DNA of 64,000 bases from Lysinibacillus sphaericus (GCF_006864135.1 NZ_SADV01000005.1:1-64000); one strand, 5' to 3'; numbered from the stretch's first letter, positions 1 to 9,229 are shown. The notes: generated from the letters alone by a model not told the origin. A program made the numbers and translations.

Positions 1-23
1 CTTTTTTCTCATTATAAACAAAA

Positions 24-71
24 GTACCCTATAGGATAGACTTTTTTCAAAGTGTCTATCTTATAGGGTAC
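24..71 (-). terminator. Long hairpin, likely terminator of fhs
   Basis: Arms of about 18 nt (GTACCCTATAGGATAGAC and its near-exact complement) flank a 12-nt loop. It lies about 60 bases past the fhs stop, and on the minus strand the stem is followed by TTTTGTTT. It could also serve a gene to the left of the window. Confidence 0.6.
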
Positions 72-130
72 AGTTTACAACTTAAAGGAGCAGCTTTTGT
101 ATTTATATGTTCTTTTGTAATTCTTTCACT

Positions 131-1810
131 CTAGAACAACCCTACCGCATGTCCTTCATTATCAACATTCATACGCAAAGCAGCTGGTGCTTTTGGTAAA
201 CCTGGCATTGTCATAATATCCCCAGTTAAGCATACAAGGAAGCCTGCACCAAGTTTTGGAATGACTTCGCGAATAGTGATTGTAAAGCCTTCTGGACGTC
301 CTAAAAGACTTGGTTGGTCTGATAATGAATATTGCGTTTTCGCCATACAAATCGGTAAAGAATCCCAACCGAATTTTTCAATTTGGGCAATTTGTTTTTT
401 CGCTTGGTCGGTAAATTGCACATCTTTCCCACCATAAACTTTTTGCACAATTGTACGTACTTTTTCCTCAATAGATTCTGTTACATCATATAAAGGTGAG
501 AAATTGTTTTCTTCATCAAGAACAGCTAGTACTTGTTCAGCTAAACCTAGACCACCTTTTCCGCCTTCCTCCCAGACATTTGTACGCGCGATACGAACAT
601 GATTTTCTTGACACCAATTCAGGACTGCTTCTAACTCAGCCTCTGTGTCCGTAATAAAACGATTTAAAGCGATAATCGGCTCAACGCCAAATGTACGAAT
701 CGTCTCAACGTGCTTGGCTAAATTTTCAATTCCTTGTAAAAGTGCCTCTACATTTTCGCCAACTAGTTCCGTTTTCGCTACACCGCCATGCATTTTTAAT
801 GCACGAATTGTAGCTACGATTACAACTGCACTTGGCTTAAAGCCCCCTTTACGCGCTTTAATATTCATAAATTTTTCAGCACCTAAATCTGAACCAAAGC
901 CCGCTTCAGTCACAACGATATCTGCAAGCTTACGAGCTGTTTGTGTCGCCATAATCGAGTTACAGCCGTGTGCGATGTTGGCAAATGGTCCACCGTGAAT
1001 AATGGCAGGTGTCCCTTCAAGCGTTTGCACTAAGTTTGGTTTGAAGGCATCTTTTAATAACAATGTTAAGGCCCCTTCTACTTGAAGATCACGCACGAAT
1101 ACAGGCTCACGATCAAATGTATAACCGATGACGATACTTGATAAACGTTCCCGTAAATCTTCAATACTTGTAGCTAAACAGAAAACTGCCATAATTTCTG
1201 ATGCAACAGTAATGTCAAAGCCATCCTCACGTGGCATCCCTTGAACAGGACCACCTAGACCAACAACAACTTTACGAAGGGCGCGATCATTTAAATCCAT
1301 TACACGCTTCCAGATTATACGGCGAGGATCAATGTTTAAAGCATTTCCTTGATGGATATGATTATCAATAAAGGCTGATAATGCATTATTCGCAGTAGTT
1401 ATCGCATGAAGGTCACCAGTGAAATGCAAGTTAATATCTTCCATCGGCACCACCTGTGCATATCCACCACCTGTTGCTCCACCTTTTACACCCATTACAG
1501 GGCCAAGTGATGGCTCACGTAAAGCAACAACAACATTTTTATTTAATTGGTGAAGTGCATCAGCAAGCCCAACCGTTACAGTTGATTTCCCTTCACCCGC
1601 TGGAGTTGGACTAATAGCTGTTACCAATACAACCTTTGCCTCCTCACCATGTGCTGTAATTTTTAATGGATCAATTTTTGCTTTGTAGCGACCATACTGT
1701 TCAAGTGAATCCTCTGGAATACCTGCTGCTTTCGCTATTTCAGTAATAGGTTGCATAACCGCTTGATTAGCGATTTCTAGATCTGTCAAAGGTTGTTTTT
1801 TCGTTGTCAT
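131..1810 (-). CDS. fhs: Formate--tetrahydrofolate ligase
   Basis: This enzyme makes 10-formyltetrahydrofolate from formate, ATP and tetrahydrofolate, feeding one-carbon units to purine and formyl-methionine synthesis in the cytosol. The 559-residue product has the family's usual length. The nucleotide-binding loop [10 protein letters not shown] is at residues 68-77, and the conserved [10 protein letters not shown] and KGGATGGG segments follow at about 98-116. The ATG start is preceded by a modest AGGATG. The gene stands alone, with a dispersed repeat immediately upstream and a strong hairpin downstream. I see no tetrahydrofolate riboswitch in the leader, although some members have one. Confidence 0.96.
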   Translation of the reverse strand: MTTKKQPLTDLEIANQAVMQPITEIAKAAGIPEDSLEQYGRYKAKIDPLKITAHGEEAKVVLVTAISPTPAGEGKSTVTVGLADALHQLNKNVVVALREPSLGPVMGVKGGATGGGYAQVVPMEDINLHFTGDLHAITTANNALSAFIDNHIHQGNALNIDPRRIIWKRVMDLNDRALRKVVVGLGGPVQGMPREDGFDITVASEIMAVFCLATSIEDLRERLSSIVIGYTFDREPVFVRDLQVEGALTLLLKDAFKPNLVQTLEGTPAIIHGGPFANIAHGCNSIMATQTARKLADIVVTEAGFGSDLGAEKFMNIKARKGGFKPSAVVIVATIRALKMHGGVAKTELVGENVEALLQGIENLAKHVETIRTFGVEPIIALNRFITDTEAELEAVLNWCQENHVRIARTNVWEEGGKGGLGLAEQVLAVLDEENNFSPLYDVTESIEEKVRTIVQKVYGGKDVQFTDQAKKQIAQIEKFGWDSLPICMAKTQYSLSDQPSLLGRPEGFTITIREVIPKLGAGFLVCLTGDIMTMPGLPKAPAALRMNVDNEGHAVGLF

Positions 1811-1833
1811 TTGGCATCCTACTTTCTATGTCG

Positions 1834-2072
1834 GTCAATTATGCCTCGGCATAATTGCGTCCGGAATCGGCTTTGTGCTTAGGCCTGCACGAGGGCCGAC
1901 ACGATGTCGGTCATTTCGGTAATGCCACAGGACATTTGCAGGTCAGTTAGCCTTTATCGCATGGATACGATGATTTTAGGCTAACATCCTCTAAGACTTC
2001 CTTTCCGATTCTGTGACATCCGCCGGAGGTCTTAACTCCTTTCAGCAGGAATTTACTGAAAGAAGTTAATTC
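1834..2072. repeat. Dispersed modular repeat, copy A
   Basis: This stretch starts with AATTATGCCTCGGCATAATT and GCGTCCGGA, passes through a GCCACAGGAC module, and ends with CCGCCGGAGG and a pair of inverted segments (AACTCCTTTCAGC and CTGAAAGAAGTTA). The same modules recur at 9975, 13948, 19076, 23846, 44855, 48903 and 54206. It separates fhs from the csp promoter and encodes no credible protein. Confidence 0.8.
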
Positions 2073-2132
2073 CATTATAGACTTTATTGTGAATAAAATC
2101 ATAGTAAGTTATTCAAGTATTTCGACAATCGA

Positions 2133-2161
2133 TTGACAACATTGCACAATTCATGTATGTT
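2133..2161 (+). promoter_or_regulatory. Sigma-A-type promoter of the csp gene
   Basis: A perfect TTGACA (2133-2138) is separated by 17 bases from TATGTT (2156-2161). The predicted start of transcription near 2168 would leave a leader of about 85 nt before the csp start codon. Long leaders are common in cold-shock genes, where they control translation. Confidence 0.7.
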
Positions 2162-2254
2162 CTAAATGAAAATGCATTTTTTCACATTTTCACAATTTAT
2201 GTCACGACTTAATTGATTTTATTCTACATTCAAGCGCATGGGAGGCGAATGCTT

Positions 2255-2455
2255 ATGCAACAGGGAATCGTAAAGTGGTTCAATAATGAAAAAGGTTATG
2301 GCTTTATTGAATGTGATGATGGAGAAGATGTATTTGTACATTTTACGGGAATCCAAGAGGAAGGCTTCCGTACACTTGAAGAAGGTCAAAAGGTATCATT
2401 TGAAGTGGTCGAAGGCAATCGAGGGCCACAGGCGTCAAATGTTGTGAAAGTATAA
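2255..2455 (+). CDS. csp: Cold-shock protein, CspA/CspB family
   Basis: This is a small OB-fold RNA chaperone that binds single-stranded nucleic acid and keeps mRNA open in the cold. The 66-residue product has the RNP1-like segment KGYGFIE and the RNP2-like segment VFVHF, both with the expected aromatic residues. Two ATGs lie close together. The second (2255) is chosen because GGGAGG at 2240-2245 is 9 bases away, while the first is only 3 bases away and would add Met-Leu. The mRNA probably has a structured leader and ends at the hairpin just after the gene. Confidence 0.95.
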   Translation: MQQGIVKWFNNEKGYGFIECDDGEDVFVHFTGIQEEGFRTLEEGQKVSFEVVEGNRGPQASNVVKV

Positions 2456-2460
2456 ACTCA

Positions 2461-2495
2461 AAGGAGCTGTTCGATGGATGAACGGCTCCTTTTTT
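2461..2495 (+). terminator. Rho-independent terminator of csp
   Basis: Arms AAGGAGCTGTTC and GAACGGCTCCTT enclose a 7-nt loop and are followed by a T run. It begins a few bases after the csp stop. Confidence 0.9.
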
Positions 2496-2534
2496 CAAAT
2501 GCTGAAATTAGCGCTGCTTTATAACATTATAACT

Positions 2535-3320
2535 TCAGCGATTGATCCAATAAAAAGCTCCGGGAAAAACTAGCGTTTCCTTCGTTCTATTAGTATCCAT
2601 AAGTGTAACCCCAAACGCCGCTTCATTTAAATGACCTAGTGTCATAGCCGCTGCAGCCACTTCGTCATAAAAATCCAGTCGAATATTTGGTAGATGTAAG
2701 GAGATAAACTGCTCTTGTTGGTCAGGCTCTGGTAGTTGTAATACTTCCTTCCATAAATTCACTGTTGCTTGCACATCTTCCACATAAAATTGGACAGATT
2801 CCATCGATATTGTTTGATTCGTATCAATGGCTCCATTTGCTTTTAATTGTGCCACACGTTCCTCATCTGTATCAGTCCACTCAATCAAAAATGGAAAATC
2901 AATTGCCTGCTCTGGCTTCCCAAAATGCAATAGCTTCCATTCTACTACAGAGCCATCTGGTCTTGTACGACTACAAGCATCAGGCCCATATACTTCAAAT
3001 CCAAGTGCACGTAAACGTTGTGCCTCTTCTTCAATATTTTTTGTACGTAATGCAATTCTTGAAAAACCATAGCGCTCGTTAGCACGTTTAAACGTATAAT
3101 GTAGGGAATAAGGTAATTTCACTGCATTTTCAAATAAATTACGATCATAAATCGCTATTTGCTCAATATAGTTTAATCCAAAATAGCTTAACGTATTGTA
3201 TGTCCCCCACATTGTATGTTGACCACCGTTAACTGTATGGATATTACGTTTATTTAAAAAAACCTTTGTATTTTCTGGTGATTGAACTTGATGAACTAGA
3301 TGGTCAAAATATAAAGTCAT
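2535..3320 (-). CDS. VOC (glyoxalase-like) family protein
   Basis: This 261-residue soluble protein starts with a vicinal-oxygen-chelate-type segment (FDHLVHQV) and has a second half with similar strand spacing (SVQFYVEDVQAT near residue 185), as expected of paired beta-alpha-beta-beta-beta units. The WGTYN and LSYFGLNYIE segments near residues 38-52 resemble the Glyoxalase_3 group. The substrate is unknown. AGGGGG precedes the ATG. It is divergent from the flavin reductase at 3484, so the two may share a regulatory region. I infer an enzyme or resistance-type binding protein but cannot name the reaction. Confidence 0.75.
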   Translation of the reverse strand: MTLYFDHLVHQVQSPENTKVFLNKRNIHTVNGGQHTMWGTYNTLSYFGLNYIEQIAIYDRNLFENAVKLPYSLHYTFKRANERYGFSRIALRTKNIEEEAQRLRALGFEVYGPDACSRTRPDGSVVEWKLLHFGKPEQAIDFPFLIEWTDTDEERVAQLKANGAIDTNQTISMESVQFYVEDVQATVNLWKEVLQLPEPDQQEQFISLHLPNIRLDFYDEVAAAAMTLGHLNEAAFGVTLMDTNRTKETLVFPGAFYWINR

Positions 3321-3483
3321 GACTGAACCCCCTTTTTTTCTCTATTATATACTTTACCTGTTAGTTTTGTTGGTTTAGAATAAAATTTAGAATATTATAA
3401 TTATTAGAAGTTGCTATATTTCAATGCTAGTAGTTCATTAAAAAGATTTTTTATTTTCGTAAATCAATGAAGAGGTGATTAGA

Positions 3484-3972
3484 ATGACAAACAAAGTAGC
3501 TGCTTTTAAACTAGCATTAGGTAATTATCCAACAGGTGTTACCGTTGTCACTGCTTGTAATGACGTAGGTGAACCTATTGGCTTAACTGTCAATTCCTTT
3601 GCGTCAGTTTCCATAGACCCACTCCTTATTTTATGGTCGCTCGATAAAAAATCACAGCTACATCCATATTTTACAGCGACTCAAAAGTTTGCTGTCAATA
3701 TTTTAGCGAGCAATCAAGAACACTTATGTACGCTATTTTCAAGTAAAATCCCAGATCGTTTCGCCCAGGCTAAATGGTCAATCTCTGCTTTAGGTCTACC
3801 GGTTTTACATGATACTGCGGCCATTTTACAATGCAAAACATCTCAGCAAATCGATGCTGGAGATCATACGATATTTATCGGGCAGGTCCTAGAAATTGAA
3901 AATCCACAGAAGGAACCCTTACTATATCATCGCAGGCATATTGGTGAAATCCCAAATAGTTTTTATGAATAG
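3484..3972 (+). CDS. Flavin reductase family protein (HpaC-like)
   Basis: This 162-residue FMN-binding split-barrel protein probably uses NAD(P)H to reduce flavin, either for a partner monooxygenase or as a flavin store. Family marks are YPTGVTVVT near residue 14, GLTVNSFASVSIDPLL near residue 33, and the late GDHTIFIGQV with a final HR.HIG. The ATG at 3484 is chosen over an in-frame GTG at 3475 because AGAGGTG at 3471-3477 overlaps that GTG and sits 6 bases from the ATG. No oxygenase partner lies next to it. Confidence 0.88.
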   Translation: MTNKVAAFKLALGNYPTGVTVVTACNDVGEPIGLTVNSFASVSIDPLLILWSLDKKSQLHPYFTATQKFAVNILASNQEHLCTLFSSKIPDRFAQAKWSISALGLPVLHDTAAILQCKTSQQIDAGDHTIFIGQVLEIENPQKEPLLYHRRHIGEIPNSFYE

Positions 3973-3995
3973 GCTATTGCAAGAAATTTATACGC

Positions 3996-4035
3996 AAAAA
4001 ACAGGATGACTCGTCGTGATCACCCTGTTTTTTTT
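3996..4035 (+). terminator. Rho-independent terminator
   Basis: AAAACAGGATGA and TCACCCTGTTTT form a stem with one mismatch, followed by a T run, 25 bases after the flavin reductase stop. Confidence 0.85.
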
Positions 4036-4108
4036 GACGTATTTTTCCGCTCTTTATCGAAATAATAAGTTTGATTGATGAAACAATAATTGATGAGGTG
4101 AAGTACAA

Positions 4109-4651
4109 ATGTTAAAAAAATCCCTTTACATGATACCTATTATTTTTTTATTTTCGGCTTATGAATGGGTAACTGCAAATTTTCACACCCCCCTTCCTTC
4201 ATTTGAAGAAAAATTCGCTGAAGGTGGATATATATCCGTGGAAAAGTCCGTTAAGAAATTTGAATATCATTGTAAGTGCAAGGTAAAGTTACCTCAATTT
4301 ATGCCACCGATTTCCTTCACACATCAATTTGGGAAATTTTACGAAGATAAAAAATATAACGTGAATGATGCATTGAGTATTATGTTTGTTAATAAAGAAA
4401 TAAAAGAAAATATTTATAAAATTGAGATTCGATCAATAGAGAATAAAATAAACTTCAAAGACAAATTGAACTTTAAAGGTAAAGAATATACTCTTCAAGA
4501 TGATACAAAAGCAATTTATTTTGAAGACCAACTATTTAACTTTTTTGTCTTCGAAAAACACAATTTGCAATATTTACTAGGTATTTATAAAGAGGTAACT
4601 AACACTGATACACCTCATACATTAGTTAAAATAGCTAATTCTTTAAAATAA
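4109..4651 (+). CDS. Secreted or membrane-anchored protein of unknown function
   Basis: The 180-residue product begins with Lys-Lys and a hydrophobic stretch to about residue 17, which looks like a signal peptide or an uncleaved anchor. There is no lipobox. The rest is lysine-rich and mixed alpha/beta, with a CKCK pair at about 55-58. The final third, with a YLLGIYKEV segment and an ending like LVKIANSL, recalls the DUF4367 fold seen after anti-sigma-like anchors; that is a weak resemblance only. AGGTGA precedes the ATG. It is a single gene, low in GC compared with its neighbours. Confidence 0.6.
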   Translation: MLKKSLYMIPIIFLFSAYEWVTANFHTPLPSFEEKFAEGGYISVEKSVKKFEYHCKCKVKLPQFMPPISFTHQFGKFYEDKKYNVNDALSIMFVNKEIKENIYKIEIRSIENKINFKDKLNFKGKEYTLQDDTKAIYFEDQLFNFFVFEKHNLQYLLGIYKEVTNTDTPHTLVKIANSLK

Positions 4652-4737
4652 CCTATGCTGTTGCTATGGATAGTAAGCTCAACAGTTCCTAAACATAAAA
4701 TGGCCAACCTAAACAATGGAAATATCCTCCATACTGT

Positions 4738-4893
4738 TTATTTTTTCTGCGGAAATCTTTGCTTTTCAAGTCTGTTAATTTGCACAATGACACCATCTTG
4801 AATCGTAATGTGTATTTCTCCAAATTCCAAATTTTGAATTGCCTTTGCAATTGCCTCTAGTTTATTGTCATCTACCTTTGCCTGTTGAGTCAT
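4738..4893 (-). CDS. Small YezD-like protein (DUF2292)
   Basis: A 51-residue protein starts at the ATG at 4891-4893 behind a good AAGGGGTG and ends at TAA 4738-4740. A lysine-rich amphipathic N-terminus leads to the core LEFGEIHITIQDGVIVQI, and the end reads EKQRF. This matches the pattern of the YezD/DUF2292 family (G.i.I.i.dG.ivqi....k.R). In Bacillus subtilis the relative belongs to the sulfur-starvation (CymR) set, but I found no CymR-type site here. Biochemical role unknown. Confidence 0.8.
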   Translation of the reverse strand: MTQQAKVDDNKLEAIAKAIQNLEFGEIHITIQDGVIVQINRLEKQRFPQKK

Positions 4894-5151
4894 CCGATAC
4901 ACCCCTTCTTTTAACATTTTTTAAGGCCAAAACATCAATCATAGCCGACTTATCCTAAATAACTCTTGACCTACTATATTATTATCAAAGCTTCTTTTTA
5001 GGCCAAGTTGTAGGTATTTCGTTTCTTTGAAATAATTCTATAATTCTGAAAACCTGTTGTCAATATAAATATTATAAATCTTATTTGTTTACTAAGGAAT
5101 AAAAAATCAATAAGCACCAGCATCGTCCTCATGGACAAAAAACATCAAAAC
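4894..5151. other. Non-coding gap upstream of the yezD-like gene
   Basis: AT-rich sequence that must hold the promoter of the small minus-strand gene. I see no convincing -35/-10 pair on that strand, no riboswitch fold and no further ORF with a ribosome binding site. Confidence 0.4.
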
Positions 5152-5190
5152 AAAAACTGTGCAGATTTATTTACCTCTACACAGTTTTTT
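5152..5190 (-). terminator. Terminator of the coaB-like gene
   Basis: AAAAACTGTG and CACAGTTTTT form a 10-bp stem directly after the coaB-like stop codon on the minus strand, and the A/T tails give a U run in either direction. Confidence 0.85.
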
Positions 5191-5192
5191 CA

Positions 5193-5867
5193 TTAATTAT
5201 TTTGTAGGCAATCCATTAGTGCTTTCGCTGTCTTTTGCTTGCCCATAACCTTCATCGGTTCGCCTTGAGCCGGTACTATCCAGTGTGGCTCATCTCCACC
5301 ATATAAAGATTGTGAGCTATTCGCTACCATAAACTGAGCGTTGGCGGATTCCATCCGTAGACGTGCACGGGATAGTAAAAATTCCTCGTCATCTGTTGCC
5401 TCGAGTTTAAAGCCTACTAAAGTTACTTTAGGCTGCCACCCTTTTATTTGACCTAATACTTTAGGTGCCTTTTTAAAGTGAATGATAGGTGGCTCATCAG
5501 ATGGCATTTTACCTGCTTCCTCCATTAAATTCCCAGATTGGTCATACACTTTGTCAATGAGCCAATCAGAACCTGCAGCTGCCATAATAACGATATCCAC
5601 TTGTTCTTCCTGAACAGCATGTCGAACTTTCTCGCCCAAATCTTCAATACCTTCAAATCGAATGGTACGCATTTTATCTTTGTTCGCTGGAAGCTGTGCA
5701 AAATAACCGTGCATATACAATACGTTTGCCCCAGCCTTTAGTGCCGCTTCAGCTAAATAACAGCCCATCGACCCTTTCGATAAATTCGTATGCCCTCGCA
5801 CACGATCCCATTTTTCAAGTGTTCCCCCACTTGTAATGAGTACGGTCTTACCTCGTAATGTCCCCAT
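5193..5867 (-). CDS. CoaB-like phosphopantothenoylcysteine synthetase domain protein
   Basis: CoaB joins cysteine to phosphopantothenate in coenzyme A synthesis. The 224-residue product starts with the nucleotide-binding LITSGGTLE and has GSMGCYLAEAAL near residue 33, DIVIMAAAGSDW near 90 and HFKKAPKVLG near 130, all typical of the DFP/CoaB fold. Most Bacillales carry a fused CoaBC of about 400 residues, so a stand-alone CoaB-type domain without the flavin CoaC half is either an extra paralogue or a member of a related synthetase group. WDRVRGHTN replaces the usual iDpVR..tN. Whether it makes CoA is an inference. Confidence 0.75.
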   Translation of the reverse strand: MGTLRGKTVLITSGGTLEKWDRVRGHTNLSKGSMGCYLAEAALKAGANVLYMHGYFAQLPANKDKMRTIRFEGIEDLGEKVRHAVQEEQVDIVIMAAAGSDWLIDKVYDQSGNLMEEAGKMPSDEPPIIHFKKAPKVLGQIKGWQPKVTLVGFKLEATDDEEFLLSRARLRMESANAQFMVANSSQSLYGGDEPHWIVPAQGEPMKVMGKQKTAKALMDCLQNN

Positions 5868-5964
5868 ACACTCACCTTTTTCTAGAAAATATACAATTAC
5901 TATTTTATCGTAATGCTATGTTATGCTTCAATGTTGTTTTTATAAGATTGGCGTTAAATTAATA

Positions 5965-6840
5965 CTATTTCATATTTTGCTCTTTTAACCAGGAACTTAA
6001 TATCTCAGCAAATTTCTTGGTCACTGGTGAAGCATGATGTTTCATCGCAATTCCAATTGTGCGATAGCCACCTTGTTTTAAAGGTATAGCTTTTATCGTA
6101 GCAGGTAAGTTATACGTCACTAATTTCGGTAAAATACTAATTCCAAGCTGGTGAGCAATCATTGAAATGATCCCTACCTCTTCCGATAGTTCAAAACGAA
6201 TATTTGGCTTCACGTGATATTGCTCTAACAGCACTTTTACATCATTTGTCCCTTTATATGAAGTCATGATAAATGGCATGTTTTCTAGTTCAACAATATC
6301 AATTTCGGCTTTATTATAAAGTGGACTTTTATCGGAGACAATACACAGCAATGGATCCTGCTGAAGTTCGGTAAACTGATACTGCTTAGACTTTTGACCA
6401 TTTAAAAATCCCACATCAACCTCTCCACTCAATAGCCATTGTTCAATTTCATAATAATCTCCCTCACGCAATTCGACTTGTATACCAGGAAATTGATTGT
6501 CCATAATACGAACAATTTCCGGCATCCAGTTTGAAGAAATACTTGAAATTACTCCAATTCTTACTTTTCCTCGAGTAACGCCAAGTATGTGTGCGGCTTC
6601 TTGCTGTAATAGTTCTTGTGCATCGAGCACATGTCTCATTGCCCTCAGCATTGTATTACCTTCACTCGTTAACGTGACACCTGCTCGACTTCTGTGAATG
6701 AGTGCAAAGCCGAACTCCTTTTCTAAGCTTGAAACAGCATGACTTACAGCAGATTGGGTTAATCCCAATGCATCTGCTGCTTTTGTAAAGCTAGATACCT
6801 CAGCCACTTTATTCAAAATCTCATATTTGACTAAACTCAT
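5965..6840 (-). CDS. LysR-family transcriptional regulator
   Basis: The product has an N-terminal winged helix-turn-helix (VSSFTKAADALGLTQSAVSH, residues about 13-32) followed by a periplasmic-binding-like effector domain, 291 residues in all. The start at 6840 is chosen because AGAGG lies 8 bases upstream; an in-frame ATG 39 bases earlier would add a tail without a site. It is divergent from the EamA transporter, and LysR proteins commonly control the neighbour they diverge from, so the 130-bp gap probably holds its operator. The effector is unknown. Confidence 0.9.
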   Translation of the reverse strand: MSLVKYEILNKVAEVSSFTKAADALGLTQSAVSHAVSSLEKEFGFALIHRSRAGVTLTSEGNTMLRAMRHVLDAQELLQQEAAHILGVTRGKVRIGVISSISSNWMPEIVRIMDNQFPGIQVELREGDYYEIEQWLLSGEVDVGFLNGQKSKQYQFTELQQDPLLCIVSDKSPLYNKAEIDIVELENMPFIMTSYKGTNDVKVLLEQYHVKPNIRFELSEEVGIISMIAHQLGISILPKLVTYNLPATIKAIPLKQGGYRTIGIAMKHHASPVTKKFAEILSSWLKEQNMK

Positions 6841-6974
6841 CGCCTTGTCCTCTATATACATGAATTTTTTTAATACCAACCATTATAAACATTCGTTTTA
6901 CTAATCACAACACAAGATTTATAGTAAATTTTAGAATAAAAACTGTTTTAGTACACAGATTGTAGGTGAGCATA

Positions 6975-7874
6975 ATGAGTATCCAAGGAAAAGCAAATTT
7001 ATTAATGGTTATTGTGACAATGTTTTGGGGCTTATCTTATACTTTTATGGTAATGGGGCTTGAAACATTGGCTGTTTATAATGTGGTGGCATTGCGTTGT
7101 ATCATCGCATTTTTCGTAGCTGGTATTATCTTTTATAAACGCATGATTAAAGTCGATGTTAAAACACTAAAATATGCAGCTATACAAGGGTTTCTATTAT
7201 TCATTGTGTTCGTTCTAAGCTTATTCGGACTAGCAACAACATCGGTATCAAATGCTGGTTTTATTTTAAGTCTAACAGTTATCTTAGTACCTATTTTCAG
7301 CAGTTTTATTGACAAGAAATTACCTTCAAGAGCAGTTAGCTTTGCAATTATTTGCACAATGATTGGGATTACAATTTTAACGGCACATGGCTCATTTACC
7401 TTTCAAAAAGGAGATATTCTAGTAGCCATTGCTGCACTATGTTATTCGTTTTACTTACTATTAAACAGCTCATTTACACGGAGCGTTGAATCAATTTCTT
7501 ATGGCATTTACCAGCTCGGTTTTGCTGGACTGTATGCACTTGTATTAACATTTATTTTCGAAACACCAACACTTCCAAATACAACGACTTCTTGGATTGC
7601 TATTATAGGACTTGGTGTCATTTGTAGTGCATTTTGCTTCGTAGGTCAAACTGTTGCACAACAGTTTACTTCTGCTACACATACAGGACTAATATTTTCC
7701 TTAGAGCCAATTTTCGCAGCGATGTTTGCCATGCTGCTTATTGGTGAAGGAATAACAGTAAAAATAGTAATAGGTGGTAGCTTTATTCTAATTGGTAATC
7801 TTGTTGCCCAATTAGAGCATCTCCATGCTTTACGCTTTATTAAAAAACATGAACATGAAAAAGCTATAAATTAA
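6975..7874 (+). CDS. EamA/DMT-family membrane transporter
   Basis: The 299-residue hydrophobic protein has about ten predicted membrane segments in two EamA repeats: the first opens with MVIVTMFWGLSYTFM and the second with ILVAIAALCYSFYLLL. The glutamate in the late SLEPIFAAMFAMLLIGE segment is typical of the family. It probably exports a small metabolite or amino acid; the substrate cannot be read from sequence. The ATG at 6975 follows TAGGTGAG; an in-frame GTG at 6966 overlaps that site. It is probably regulated by the divergent LysR gene. Confidence 0.9.
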   Translation: MSIQGKANLLMVIVTMFWGLSYTFMVMGLETLAVYNVVALRCIIAFFVAGIIFYKRMIKVDVKTLKYAAIQGFLLFIVFVLSLFGLATTSVSNAGFILSLTVILVPIFSSFIDKKLPSRAVSFAIICTMIGITILTAHGSFTFQKGDILVAIAALCYSFYLLLNSSFTRSVESISYGIYQLGFAGLYALVLTFIFETPTLPNTTTSWIAIIGLGVICSAFCFVGQTVAQQFTSATHTGLIFSLEPIFAAMFAMLLIGEGITVKIVIGGSFILIGNLVAQLEHLHALRFIKKHEHEKAIN

Positions 7875-7876
7875 TT

Positions 7877-7909
7877 CAGAGTGGTGCATGTGCACTCACT
7901 CTGTTTTTT
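7877..7909 (+). terminator. Rho-independent terminator
   Basis: CAGAGTG and CACTCTG arms, extended by TGCATGTGCA in the middle, are followed by TTTTTT just after the EamA gene. Confidence 0.85.
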
Positions 7910-7990
7910 AATTTATATTTAGCTCTAGCATTTAAACTCTCCTTGTTAAATGTGAATCAAGACAAATAGCAATTATCATCATAGTATACA

Positions 7991-8338
7991 TTATGTCGTC
8001 ATAGGTTCAGCTGAATGCTCAGCAAATAATACGATGACACCCTGTTCAACGAGATGAGCATAGTAAGCTGTTTGACCTTCCGTAAGATCAAATCGCTTAA
8101 ATCCTTCTTTTACAGCCGATTCACCGGTAAACCAAGACTTAATTTGATCAACCCAATTCCCTACCTCATATGTTTTAACATTAGCATCCCATTTTACACC
8201 CTTAAATTTACTTGGATCCTTTGCAATAACGTAAATATCCTCTATTTGGCATGCTTCTAAACGTATACTTTCTAAAATATGGAGCATTTCTTCCCTTGTA
8301 TGGGCCACTTCAATTTGTGGGCTTTGCTCATTTATCAT
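7991..8338 (-). CDS. YflT-domain (general stress) protein
   Basis: The 115-residue soluble protein has the layout of the heat-induced stress protein YflT family: an N-terminal alpha/beta part (EIEVAHT-like start, then EDIYVIAKDPSKF) and a C-terminal part that begins at about 68 with IKSWFTGE and continues through a long helix ending in GVIVLFAE. Its molecular role is unknown; relatives belong to general stress regulons. The ATG at 8338 is 8 bases from GGAGG; the in-frame TTG at 8344 is only 2 bases away and is rejected. Confidence 0.82.
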   Translation of the reverse strand: MINEQSPQIEVAHTREEMLHILESIRLEACQIEDIYVIAKDPSKFKGVKWDANVKTYEVGNWVDQIKSWFTGESAVKEGFKRFDLTEGQTAYYAHLVEQGVIVLFAEHSAEPMTT

Positions 8339-8500
8339 GCTCAATTCCTCCTAATTTGTATGGCTTACTAAGTATCTTACCTTCCTATTCAAAAAATAAA
8401 TCCATTTTACCCATTCTTTTAACGAACTTTAATATTTGTAATATCTCTGTGATCCATGTTCACCTTTTGAAACAATGGTCTAATACTTTTATGAAACATT

Positions 8501-8543
8501 AAAAAATAGGCAATGGAAGTACATTAAAGTCCCCTTTGCCTAT
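8501..8543 (-). terminator. Terminator of dps
   Basis: ATAGGCAAAGG and CCATTGCCTAT pair on the minus strand and are followed by six T, directly after the dps stop. Confidence 0.8.
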
Positions 8544-8557
8544 CATTTACTTGGTTT

Positions 8558-8998
8558 TCAATGCTCAAGGAATGCCTTCAACATCCATGTATGCTTTTCT
8601 AAGGACTGATACATAGCATTTAGTATATCCTCTGTTCGATCGTCTCCTTCTTCTGCCGCAAGCTCCATCGTTGAATTCAAAGCCTTCATAAGTTTTTGGA
8701 AATCTGCAATGATTGTTGCTACCATTTCCTCTGTCGTCTCATTTCCTGCCGCTTCCTCTATAAAGGATAGCTCAAGATGTTCTTTTAACGTAGCAACTGG
8801 TTTTCCATCTTTCGAAAGAATACGTTCTGCAATTTCATCTAGATTTAACGTTGTTTCATTATATAATTCTTCAAATTTTGCATGTAGTGTAAAGAAAGCT
8901 TTCCCCGTCACATACCAATGATAATTGTGCAATTTCGTATAAAGTACAGACCATGTAGCGACAAGTTTATTTAATTGTTTGTTTAAGTTTTGTGACAT
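8558..8998 (-). CDS. dps: Dps-family ferritin-like DNA protection protein
   Basis: This is a ferritin-like dodecamer subunit that oxidises and stores iron with hydrogen peroxide and protects DNA. The 146-residue product carries the inter-subunit ferroxidase ligands with exact family spacing: His27, His39, Asp54 and Glu58. The HNYHWYVTG segment and LDEIAERI are diagnostic. The N-terminus lacks a lysine-rich DNA-binding tail, so it may act mainly as an iron store. In relatives PerR controls this gene; I could not find a convincing PerR box in the 200 bases upstream. GGAGG precedes the ATG. Confidence 0.95.
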   Translation of the reverse strand: MSQNLNKQLNKLVATWSVLYTKLHNYHWYVTGKAFFTLHAKFEELYNETTLNLDEIAERILSKDGKPVATLKEHLELSFIEEAAGNETTEEMVATIIADFQKLMKALNSTMELAAEEGDDRTEDILNAMYQSLEKHTWMLKAFLEH

Positions 8999-9000
8999 TA

Positions 9001-9229
9001 TTTCTCCTCCAATGTGCCAGTTATTCTAGTCATTAGTATGCGTTGTAAAGTATGCTAGCTATACACACATTTTTCTCATTGAAAAAATTCTAAGGTCATC
9101 TGTAGATAAAAAATACAAAACCAAAACATTTTTCGCTACATAGCCTGTCCTAAAAAACAGATGGATACCATCAAATGGACGTTTAAACATCACAACAAAC
9201 CGAATAAGAGCTTGTCATTTACAATTAGA
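9001..9229. other. Non-coding gap upstream of dps
   Basis: AT-rich sequence between the dps start and the remains of an Rpn-type gene. It must contain the dps promoter on the minus strand. No ORF, repeat copy or stable hairpin was recognised. Confidence 0.4.

Noticed and set aside
645-998. Plus-strand open frame of 117 codons
   Set aside because: Lies wholly opposite fhs, has no ribosome binding site and is explained by the codon pattern of fhs.
1811-1834. Tetrahydrofolate riboswitch upstream of fhs
   Set aside because: The leader shows only the start of the dispersed repeat and no conserved riboswitch core.
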